Assembly: GCA_945862275.1 (NCBI GenBank)
Contig: CAMAYA010000034.1
Coordinates: 1 to 9,404 of the forward strand
Direction: 5' to 3'
Source of the DNA: Legionella genomosp. 1
GTDB lineage: Bacteria; Pseudomonadota; Gammaproteobacteria; Legionellales; Legionellaceae
Length of the DNA: 9,404 nt
In this document: piece after piece, positions 1 through 5,575 of the stretch
Layout of the letters: the number at the start of each line of letters is the position of its first letter
Position numbering within the stretch: the stretch's first letter is position 1
The notes under the pieces: generated by a model
The model's input: the letters and a program-made list of their open reading frames with translations, nothing else
Database searches by the model: none
Told to the model about the DNA's origin: nothing
Made by a program: the position numbers and the translations under genes

Positions 1-336
1 GCCACTCACTTGCGTTGATGAAACCGCTTGTAACGATCGTTTAGCCGTAGGGGCATGCGTGATAGCATATCCCCCAAACACCGGAAAGCCTGCATACTCC
101 TGCTGCAAGCGCACGTGTGCCACCTTTTTTTCATCGGTGTGCTGTCCCACAAGTTGCAGCGAATCGACTGCCGTCGCTAATGCTCGTGAGCGTCCAGGTG
201 ACGTCATATGGAAAGTCTGCTGCAATTGTTTCAATGAGGTGCCCTGCAACGCAACGGGTGTTGCGGCATAAAGCGGTACCGAGGAGGTGAGTGCTGCGAT
301 CAAAATAACGGGTGATATATCAACGTTACGCTTCAT
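1..336 (-). CDS. Secreted M4-type zinc metalloprotease precursor, N-terminal part only
   Basis: This open frame begins with ATG at 336-334 and runs off the left edge without a stop, so only the first 112 residues are present. They start with a basic, then hydrophobic signal peptide (MKRNVDIS, then PVILIAALTSSVPLYA), with a likely signal peptidase cut after the LYA near residue 24. The stretch around residues 73-92 (HVRLQQEYAGFPVFGG) fits the fungalysin/thermolysin propeptide (FTP) pattern, in which a propeptide chaperones and inhibits an M4 zinc protease. The HExxH catalytic domain would lie outside the window. Related Legionella proteins (ProA/Msp) are exported by type II secretion; export by that route here is inference. 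An AAGGA ribosome-binding site lies at 347-351, 10 nt before the ATG. The gene diverges from the toxin-antitoxin pair to its right. The family call is fairly firm, the exact protease is not. Confidence 0.72.
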   Translation of the reverse strand, partial: MKRNVDISPVILIAALTSSVPLYAATPVALQGTSLKQLQQTFHMTSPGRSRALATAVDSLQLVGQHTDEKKVAHVRLQQEYAGFPVFGGYAITHAPTAKRSLQAVSSTQVSG

Positions 337-562
337 ATTGTATCATTCCTTTACGTTATAAACGCCCATGGAAAAAACTCTCCCTAAGAGGCTTATGTTA
401 TCAGTTGGATTTGCTGTGTGCACTGTTTCCGTAGACACACACAGTAACGATGCATTTCACTCAATATGGGCAAAAAAGTCAAGCAGAGATTGAACATCGG
501 ATTGTGCTCAATCGGCTTTCTCCGTTATACTGATTTCTTACAGCCCTTCTTTGAAGCGACTC
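337..562. other. Divergent intergenic region between protease and hepT genes
   Basis: This 226-bp spacer holds no gene that I can support. It contains the ribosome-binding site of the leftward protease gene (347-351), a spaced inverted repeat CTGTGTG / CACACAG (414-420 and 438-444), and a promoter-like element for the rightward toxin-antitoxin genes (502-531). No convincing leftward promoter was found. Confidence 0.6.
502..531 (+). promoter_or_regulatory. Candidate sigma-70 promoter of hepT-mntA
   Basis: A good -10 hexamer TATACT lies at 526-531. An imperfect -35 (TTGTGC, 502-507) sits 18 bp upstream. The start of transcription would fall near 538, giving a leader of about 25 nt to the ATG at 563. 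A short inverted repeat GATTG-TGCT-CAATC (500-513) overlaps the -35 hexamer. Confidence 0.45.
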
Positions 563-952
563 ATGTCCAGCAATTCATTCCATCTTAAACGACAAGCGTT
601 TGAAAAGGCCTTAATGCAGCTTGAAAAAGCATTGCATGAGCCGGTTTCAGAATACGTTCGTGATGCGGCTATTCAACGATTTGAATTTACCTATGAACTG
701 GCCTGGAAAACACTAAAAGCATATTTAGCGACGATAGACCTTACCGTTTTAAGCCCAAAAGAAACCCTAAAGGTAGCCTATCAACAAGGCCTGTTAACGG
801 ACGCTGCAGCCTGGAGTGAGCTTCATGTGAAACGTAATTTAACAAGCCATACCTACGATGAAGCACTAGCCAACACGATTTACTTGTATTTAAAAAATGA
901 GGGCTTGTCTTTGTTTTTAAACCTAAAAAACACATTAAGTCAATTGAAATGA
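563..952 (+). CDS. hepT: HepT-like HEPN toxin (HI0074 / NTase substrate-binding family)
   Basis: This all-helical HEPN protein of about 129 residues is the partner of the nucleotidyltransferase encoded next. In the characterised type VII systems HepT is an RNase toxin whose RX4HXY motif is silenced by AMPylation of its tyrosine. Here the motif is complete: RNLTSHTY, with R91, H96 and Y98 when counted from the ATG at 563. The segment FEFTYELAWKTLKAYL near residues 40-56 is characteristic of the HI0074-like (PF08780-type) family. An in-frame TTG at 551 would add four residues, but no ribosome-binding site precedes it. The ATG at 563 has GAAG six bases upstream and is preferred. The stop overlaps the mntA start (ATGA at 949-952), which implies translational coupling, with the toxin gene first. 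The 3' end is visibly A/T-rich compared with the acc genes. Toxicity itself is inferred. Confidence 0.82.
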   Translation: MSSNSFHLKRQAFEKALMQLEKALHEPVSEYVRDAAIQRFEFTYELAWKTLKAYLATIDLTVLSPKETLKVAYQQGLLTDAAAWSELHVKRNLTSHTYDEALANTIYLYLKNEGLSLFLNLKNTLSQLK

Positions 953-1281
953 ATCAATATGGAGTTGACGAAAAAATTTGGCAACACATACTGGATACTT
1001 GTTTTAATAACGCAGGTGTGAATGCTGCTATCCTTTATGGTTCTAGGGCACGAGGAGATTACAAACAAGGCTCAGATATCGACGTGGCCATTGATGCGCC
1101 ACGCATGACAGACCGTGCGTTTTCAAACCTTTGGAACCAGCTGGATGATTTGCCCATTATTTACACGCTAGATATAGTCCATCTCCAACGATTAGCGAAC
1201 AACCCTTTGATTCATGCCATTCGTAAAGACGGGGTTGTGTTTAAGCCGCCAGACCCATCACTGGCCGCTGATCCACTATAG
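949..1281 (+). CDS. mntA: MntA-like minimal nucleotidyltransferase antitoxin
   Basis: This 110-residue minimal nucleotidyltransferase of the polymerase-beta superfamily carries the GSX10DXD signature exactly: G31-S32, ten residues, then D43-I-D45. A third acidic residue, D75 in YTLDIVH, is placed to complete the metal site. In studied HepT-MntA pairs the enzyme transfers AMP from ATP to the tyrosine of the HepT RX4HXY motif and so neutralises the RNase. The start overlaps the hepT stop by four bases. The core fold appears to end near VVFKP (about residue 100). The last ten residues (PDPSLAADPL) look like a non-conserved tail and are read from DNA that also encodes the end of the convergent orphan gene, a 41-bp overlap. 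HI0073 of Haemophilus belongs to the same general family. Confidence 0.82.
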   Translation: MNQYGVDEKIWQHILDTCFNNAGVNAAILYGSRARGDYKQGSDIDVAIDAPRMTDRAFSNLWNQLDDLPIIYTLDIVHLQRLANNPLIHAIRKDGVVFKPPDPSLAADPL

Positions 1282-3151
1282 AATCCGTGGTAGTGGCTCG
1301 TGCTTGTGCAAAAAAACCATAAACCGATTGAGGCTCCGCGGGCAAAAAGACCGTCGCATATATCCCTGCCACCAGCGCACAAGCGTTAGTGCCCACTGCG
1401 TGCAGTGAGTCGCATAATTGAGTCCATTCAAAGCAGATATGGTCAAACAATGGCTTACCGAAAGTAATTTCAAGATGGTCAGCCAGGCGGAGGATAGCCA
1501 TAAGAACCACCACCTCAACAGGAGCCAAGAGAACTAGATTAAGAATTGCCAACAAAGGAGAATGGGCAACAAAAGCCCCCAAAAGTGCTGTCTCAGCCCA
1601 GAAAATGAAAAATGCGGCTCCAGAGATCGCAAGAGCGCCCAAGAGCCCAGGAATCATTAAAACGCCCATCAAAGCCGAGCTCAACGCCGTCAACTTCAAT
1701 ATAGACCAAAGAGATGCTACAAAAGCCTGTATTGTTTTCTGAAGCAGATTAAAAACCAGAGCCAAGGCCACGGTAGGATCATTTAAAACACGTTCAGAGA
1801 GTTTGGAAAAATCACCATAAGTGGAAGGCAAAAACACCAACAAACACCCAATCAACTGTTCAGTTTTTTTAGTGTCACCCGCTTCAATGGCGGTCAACAA
1901 CCCACCATTCACGGCAGTCAGCACGTCATCGATAAATGCTGTGTTCGCTCGAAAGGCTTGCGGAAGGACTGCAATAATCGCTGGGTTTCGTTCAACATGG
2001 GCCAATAAAAAGAGTGGGTATTGCAACAAAACAGGGGTATATTGATTTAGTATGGCAGGCAAATCCTCTGGAGGGTTTTCAAGCGCCTGAGCCACGGCAA
2101 CGAGGTCTTGCATCACAGCACCGCCATGCCAGGTTGGCAACGCGGGCATGCCATGAGAAGGCAATGCATGCAAATTGGATATGGGCACATAATAACCATT
2201 CTGAAGCAGTTTCTTTTTTACCAGCGAACGAATGCCGGCCTCAAAATCCGCTTTCTTTTTTAATTTAAGATTCAATTCGTCGGAGTCATCGCCTAAATCA
2301 TCCATGACGGCATCAAATGATTTGCTCTCAAAAAAGCGATTGAATTCCTGAATCAGTTCCAAGGGGATAATAATGCGACCTGTATCTAGCTCCCATCCGT
2401 CTATGCTTACTTTTCCACGCAAGAAATCTGTAAACTCATTCAGCAACTGGTGACTTAAATCATGTACCGCACTGGCTTCATACTCGTGAAAAGCCGCTTG
2501 GTAATGCGATGTGAAGTAGTCAGTAATCGGTACTCTTTGGACGCCGCCATAGATATCTGTTAGCGCCGCTTCGCGGTCGATTCCTAACTGTTTGGCATCA
2601 CGCAGCCCTTTCATGAATTTGATTGTATGGGGACTAAAGCCATTACCAATCTGCAACTCCACATTGCATCGCTCAGCTAACCCTTCCAGGACGTGATAAC
2701 GCGCTTGCGATAAATGGCCGTTAATCCAATTGGTATCACGCCGATACAAGGCCAAAGCCGATTCAAATCGTTCCTGCTTTCCTGGCTCACAAGCGCCCCC
2801 CCCCATCACGTCCAGCAATAGCACTTTCAGCGCCTTTTTTTCAGCATCATCCAGTTTAAACAGGGGCTCGGTGGTTGTGTATAAAAAATAAAATTGTTCA
2901 AAATAGCTGATGCAGTCCGCAAGGCTGATGTTACCCGCACCCTCCACTGTATTTAAACGTGCCTGACAAAAACGTTGTATCGTCGCCGCATCCTCTGGCA
3001 TTAAACCGGCGAATTGGTCCATTAATCGCTGCCACTTATCTCTGTTTGCCAATTGGCCATAGCCCTGAGGCAACGCATTGACATGGCGTTGTTTTATTTC
3101 CTCATACTGCGTGCGATCGACCGTTTGATACAGTTTTTGTGTAGGTAACAT
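1241..3151 (-). CDS. Unrecognised 636-residue protein with hydrophobic C-terminal third
   Basis: I do not recognise a family. ATG at 3151-3149 is chosen because AGAGGA (3157-3162) lies five bases upstream; an in-frame TTG at 3178 would add nine residues without such a site. Roughly residues 1-450 look soluble and helical, with a lysine-rich stretch near 296-317. Residues about 462-556 are strongly hydrophobic (for example MGVLMIPGLLGALAISGAAFF and LLAILNLVLLAPVEVVVLMA), enough for two to four membrane segments. A further hydrophobic patch lies near 587-604. No signal peptide is seen. A run of nine G residues spans codons 116-119 (MGGG). The C-terminus (DQRPVMGLAA) overlaps mntA on the other strand. 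Large orphan proteins with helical bodies and a membrane hairpin are common among Dot/Icm type IV effectors of Legionellales. That is only a hypothesis here, since no clear C-terminal E-block is present. Confidence 0.75.
   Translation of the reverse strand: MLPTQKLYQTVDRTQYEEIKQRHVNALPQGYGQLANRDKWQRLMDQFAGLMPEDAATIQRFCQARLNTVEGAGNISLADCISYFEQFYFLYTTTEPLFKLDDAEKKALKVLLLDVMGGGACEPGKQERFESALALYRRDTNWINGHLSQARYHVLEGLAERCNVELQIGNGFSPHTIKFMKGLRDAKQLGIDREAALTDIYGGVQRVPITDYFTSHYQAAFHEYEASAVHDLSHQLLNEFTDFLRGKVSIDGWELDTGRIIIPLELIQEFNRFFESKSFDAVMDDLGDDSDELNLKLKKKADFEAGIRSLVKKKLLQNGYYVPISNLHALPSHGMPALPTWHGGAVMQDLVAVAQALENPPEDLPAILNQYTPVLLQYPLFLLAHVERNPAIIAVLPQAFRANTAFIDDVLTAVNGGLLTAIEAGDTKKTEQLIGCLLVFLPSTYGDFSKLSERVLNDPTVALALVFNLLQKTIQAFVASLWSILKLTALSSALMGVLMIPGLLGALAISGAAFFIFWAETALLGAFVAHSPLLAILNLVLLAPVEVVVLMAILRLADHLEITFGKPLFDHICFEWTQLCDSLHAVGTNACALVAGIYATVFLPAEPQSVYGFFAQARATTTDSIVDQRPVMGLAA
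2796..2804 (-). repeat. G9 homopolymer inside the orphan gene
   Basis: Nine consecutive C residues on the plus strand read as G9 in the coding sense, forming the end of an ATG followed by GGG GGG GG. The frame is open at nine. One extra G gives a TGA at 2789-2787 and a 121-residue product. One fewer gives a TAG at 2679-2677 and a 157-residue product. Tracts of this kind are classical sites of slipped-strand phase variation. Confidence 0.85.
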
Positions 3152-3156
3152 GGACG

Positions 3157-3162
3157 TCCTCT
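3157..3162 (-). promoter_or_regulatory. Ribosome-binding site of the orphan gene
   Basis: AGAGGA is placed five bases before the ATG at 3151. It decides the start in favour of this ATG over the in-frame TTG at 3178. Confidence 0.7.
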
Positions 3163-3196
3163 TCTTGATAGAGTACAACTCAAAATTTGTGTTCTC

Positions 3197-3225
3197 ATTT
3201 TACACACAAAGCAAATCGAAAGCAA
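3197..3225 (-). promoter_or_regulatory. Candidate sigma-70 promoter of the orphan gene
   Basis: Read on the minus strand, TTGCTT (3225-3220) and TAAAAT (3202-3197) are separated by exactly 17 bp. Transcription would start near 3190, leaving a leader of about 40 nt. The -10 hexamer sits inside a TTTGTGT / ACACAAA inverted repeat (3186-3192 and 3204-3210), which could be an operator. Confidence 0.5.
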
Positions 3226-3297
3226 GTTTCATCTCCAGGGTCTAGTGCCGCCCCTGGACATCTTCATGAAACTAAGGCAATATCGCCACAATATTGC
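3226..3297 (+). promoter_or_regulatory. Two successive hairpins in the aroQ leader
   Basis: The first element has outer arms GTTTCAT (3226-3232) and ATGAAAC (3266-3272) and inner arms TCCAGGG (3234-3240) and CCCTGGA (3252-3258). The second has arms GCAATAT (3277-3283) and ATATTGC (3291-3297) around a 7-nt loop. Both lie between the orphan gene promoter and the aroQ start at 3316. No U-tract follows either, so these are not standard terminators. No plausible plus-strand -10/-35 pair was found here, so the location of the aroQ operon promoter is unresolved. Confidence 0.5.
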
Positions 3298-3315
3298 ACC
3301 GAAATTGACGGCTTT

Positions 3316-3753
3316 ATGAAAAAAATCCTGGTTCTGCACGGGCCCAATTTAAACCTACTCGGATTGCGCGAGCCGTCTATTTATGGTCTGTCGTCATTGG
3401 CAGCGATCAACGAGTCGCTTGAAAAAAAAGCAACTGCCGCAGGATTTGGCTTGACGGCACTGCAAAGCAATAGTGAATCAGAACTTATCCAGGCTATCCA
3501 CCAGGCCGCAGTTGATGAGGTCCATTTCTTCATCTTGAACCTAGCCGCCTACACACACACCAGCATTGCCATACGCGATGCCCTTTTAGCCGTTAAAATC
3601 CCTTTTATTGAAGTGCATATCAGCAATGTTTATGCCCGTGAGTCCTATCGCCAACAATCTTATTTTTCTGATATAGCGACAGGCGTTATCAGCGGTCTTG
3701 GCGCAGATGGGTACCTGCTGGCATTGCAGGCCATTATCAACAAATTAACGTAA
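3316..3753 (+). CDS. aroQ: Type II 3-dehydroquinate dehydratase
   Basis: This cytosolic enzyme performs the third step of the shikimate pathway, dehydrating 3-dehydroquinate to 3-dehydroshikimate on the way to aromatic amino acids and folate. The 145-residue length is typical of the dodecameric type II class. The start MKKILVLHGPNLNLLGLREP is diagnostic. Catalytic and binding residues line up with the family: N11, R18, Y23, N75, H81 (YTHTS), E99, H101 (EVHIS), R108 and R112. The common NPGAYTHTS is NLAAYTHTS here, a variation at non-catalytic positions. The frame is open upstream to a TTG at 3187, but family length and homology set the start at 3316; the ribosome-binding site there is weak. 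accB follows after 17 bp, the usual aroQ-accB-accC order, so the genes are probably cotranscribed. Confidence 0.97.
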   Translation: MKKILVLHGPNLNLLGLREPSIYGLSSLAAINESLEKKATAAGFGLTALQSNSESELIQAIHQAAVDEVHFFILNLAAYTHTSIAIRDALLAVKIPFIEVHISNVYARESYRQQSYFSDIATGVISGLGADGYLLALQAIINKLT

Positions 3754-3770
3754 CGAGAGAGTATACATCG

Positions 3771-4220
3771 ATGGATATTCGAAAAATTAGGAAGTTAATT
3801 GAGTTACTAGAAGAAACCGGCATCTCAGAGATTGAGATCAAAGAAGGCGAAGAGTCCCTACGCCTAAGCCGCCACAGCCACTGGGTAGAACCACCTGCAC
3901 CTCGGCATGCAGCCCCACTTCACGCGCCCCATTATACCCAAACATTGACAGCAGCGGTGCCTCAAGCCCCCGAACCCGTATCACTGGCCCATCACGTTCG
4001 CTCACCCATGGTCGGCACCCTATATACATCCCCCTCTCCTGACACCCCGGCATTTGTCACGATTGGCAAACACGTCAAAGTCGGCGACACGTTGTGTATT
4101 ATTGAAGCCATGAAAATGTTTAACGAAATCGAAGCCGACCGCGCAGGCGTGGTAACCGCTATATTGGCGGTCAACGGCGATCCCGTTGAATATGATCAGC
4201 CCCTTTTTGCCATCGAATAA
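3771..4220 (+). CDS. accB: Biotin carboxyl carrier protein of acetyl-CoA carboxylase
   Basis: This 149-residue protein carries the biotin that moves carboxylate between AccC and the AccA/AccD carboxyltransferase in the first committed step of fatty acid synthesis. Residues 1-33 (MDIRKIRKLIELLEETG) form the N-terminal AccB helix and strand region. Residues about 35-70 are an Ala/Pro/His-rich linker. The C-terminal biotinyl domain spans about 76-149. Biotin should be attached to K115 in EAMKMFNEIEAD; most relatives I recall have Met where F117 stands. The segment RSPMVGTLYTSPSPDTPAF includes the thumb that distinguishes AccB from other biotinyl domains. GAGAGAG (3755-3761) serves as ribosome-binding site, nine bases before the ATG. 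accC begins 10 bp after the stop. Confidence 0.97.
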   Translation: MDIRKIRKLIELLEETGISEIEIKEGEESLRLSRHSHWVEPPAPRHAAPLHAPHYTQTLTAAVPQAPEPVSLAHHVRSPMVGTLYTSPSPDTPAFVTIGKHVKVGDTLCIIEAMKMFNEIEADRAGVVTAILAVNGDPVEYDQPLFAIE

Positions 4221-4230
4221 GGGGACAACC

Positions 4231-5571
4231 ATGTTGAGTAAAATTGTCATTGCCAACCGAGGCGAAATCGCACTTCGGATTTTACGCGCTTGCAAAGAAC
4301 TCGGGATCAAAACCGTTGCCGTCCATTCCGATATCGACAAAGATTTGTTGCACGTGCGCCTTGCGGATGAAACCGTCTGCATTGGGCCTGCCCCATCGCA
4401 AAAAAGTTATTTAAATATTCCCGCCATTATTTCAGCGGCAGAAATTACCGATGCAGTTGCCATTCACCCAGGGTATGGCTTTTTAGCAGAAAATGCCGAT
4501 TTTGCCGACATCGTTGAACAAAGCGGTTTTCGCTTCATTGGTCCTCGCGGTGACACCATTCGCATGATGGGCGATAAAATTTCAGCCATTGCCGCCATGA
4601 AGAAAACAGGCGTTCCCTGCGTTCCTGGCTCAGATGGGCCACTCTCTGAAGATGATTTGTTAAATTTATCATTGGGCCGAAAAATTGGCTACCCGGTTAT
4701 CATCAAAGCCGCAGGCGGTGGTGGTGGGCGTGGGATGCGCGTGGTGCATACAGAGGGTAACTTGCTGAATGCCATTGCACTCACACGAAGTGAAGCCAAA
4801 GCCGCCTTTAACAATCCGATTGTGTACATGGAAAAATTTCTCGAAAATCCTCGTCATATCGAATTCCAAGTATTGGGTGATGGAAAAGGGAACGCTGTGC
4901 ATCTCGGTGAGCGCGATTGTTCCATGCAACGGCGCCATCAAAAAGTGGTCGAAGAAGCGCCCGCTCCTGGCATTACCCCGAAAATGCGGCAAAAAATGGG
5001 TAAAATTGTGGTTAATGCGTGCCGCGAAATCCAATACAGAGGCGCAGGGACCTTTGAATTTTTATATCAAGATGGTTGTTTTTATTTTATCGAAATGAAC
5101 ACCCGCATTCAGGTTGAACACCCAGTGACAGAGATGATCACGGGTATCGATTTGATTAAAGAACAAATTAAAATCGCCAGTGATATCCCGTTCACGCTGA
5201 CGCAAGACGCCATTAAAATGCGCGGCCATGCTATCGAGTGCCGGATCAATGCAGAAGATCCCAAGACATTTATGCCATCACCCGGCACGATTCGACTAAT
5301 TCATCAACCCGGTGGGCCCGGCATCCGGTTTGACTCCCATGTTTACAGCAGCTATACGGTGCCACCAAACTATGACTCCATGATTGGAAAATTGATAAGC
5401 TACGGCGAAACACGCGAAGAGGCCTGTGCAAGAATGCGCAATGCTCTGGATGAAATCATCATTGATGGCATCAAAACCAACATTGAATTGCACCACCGTA
5501 TTTTACGTGATAAAGCCTTTATCGAGGGCGGTGCCAATATTCATTATTTAGAAAAAATGTTGAAGGATTAG
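4231..5571 (+). CDS. accC: Biotin carboxylase subunit of acetyl-CoA carboxylase
   Basis: This enzyme carboxylates the biotin of AccB using ATP and bicarbonate. At 446 residues it nearly matches the E. coli protein (449). An N-terminal domain (KIVIANRGEIALRILRA) is followed by an ATP-grasp domain with the glycine-rich loop AGGGGGRGMR (161-170). The residues known for catalysis and ATP or bicarbonate binding are all present: K116, K159, H209, K238, E276, E288, N290, R292 and R338, with EMNTRIQVEHPVTE intact. The C-terminal biotin carboxylase domain ends at HYLEKMLKD. The frame is open 15 codons upstream into accB, but the ATG at 4231 follows AAGGGGA with normal spacing and begins at the family start MLSKIVIANRGE. 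It lies 10 bp after accB and 4 bp before prmA, which points to a single transcript and subunit co-expression. Confidence 0.98.
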   Translation: MLSKIVIANRGEIALRILRACKELGIKTVAVHSDIDKDLLHVRLADETVCIGPAPSQKSYLNIPAIISAAEITDAVAIHPGYGFLAENADFADIVEQSGFRFIGPRGDTIRMMGDKISAIAAMKKTGVPCVPGSDGPLSEDDLLNLSLGRKIGYPVIIKAAGGGGGRGMRVVHTEGNLLNAIALTRSEAKAAFNNPIVYMEKFLENPRHIEFQVLGDGKGNAVHLGERDCSMQRRHQKVVEEAPAPGITPKMRQKMGKIVVNACREIQYRGAGTFEFLYQDGCFYFIEMNTRIQVEHPVTEMITGIDLIKEQIKIASDIPFTLTQDAIKMRGHAIECRINAEDPKTFMPSPGTIRLIHQPGGPGIRFDSHVYSSYTVPPNYDSMIGKLISYGETREEACARMRNALDEIIIDGIKTNIELHHRILRDKAFIEGGANIHYLEKMLKD

Positions 5572-5575
5572 AGCG

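Noticed and set aside
355..360. TATAAC on the minus strand as -10 of the protease gene
   Set aside because: Transcription would begin near 348, within the ribosome-binding site, and no matching -35 is present.
414..444. CTGTGTG / CACACAG inverted repeat as a terminator or operator
   Set aside because: The 17-nt gap is long and the arms are simple GT/AC repeats, so chance is likely; it is mentioned only in the spacer description.
551..562. TTG at 551 as the hepT start
   Set aside because: No ribosome-binding site precedes it, while the ATG at 563 has GAAG at proper spacing. The extra four residues are not needed for the family fold.
3187..3315. A 43-residue N-terminal extension of AroQ from a TTG at 3187
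   Set aside because: Type II dehydroquinases begin at the MKKILVLHGPN strand, and the extension runs through the hairpins and the opposing promoter region.
3422..3429. A8 run in aroQ, and a similar A8 (minus strand) in the antitoxin at 9060-9067, as programmed frameshift sites
   Set aside because: Both read GAA AAA AAA in the zero frame and could slip, but the shifted frames lead to no meaningful product and the intact proteins match their families.
4020..4382. Long open frames on the minus strand within accB-accC (also 4669-5034 and others inside mdh and the orphan gene)
   Set aside because: They lie opposite strongly conserved genes, show no recognisable domain and lack ribosome-binding sites.
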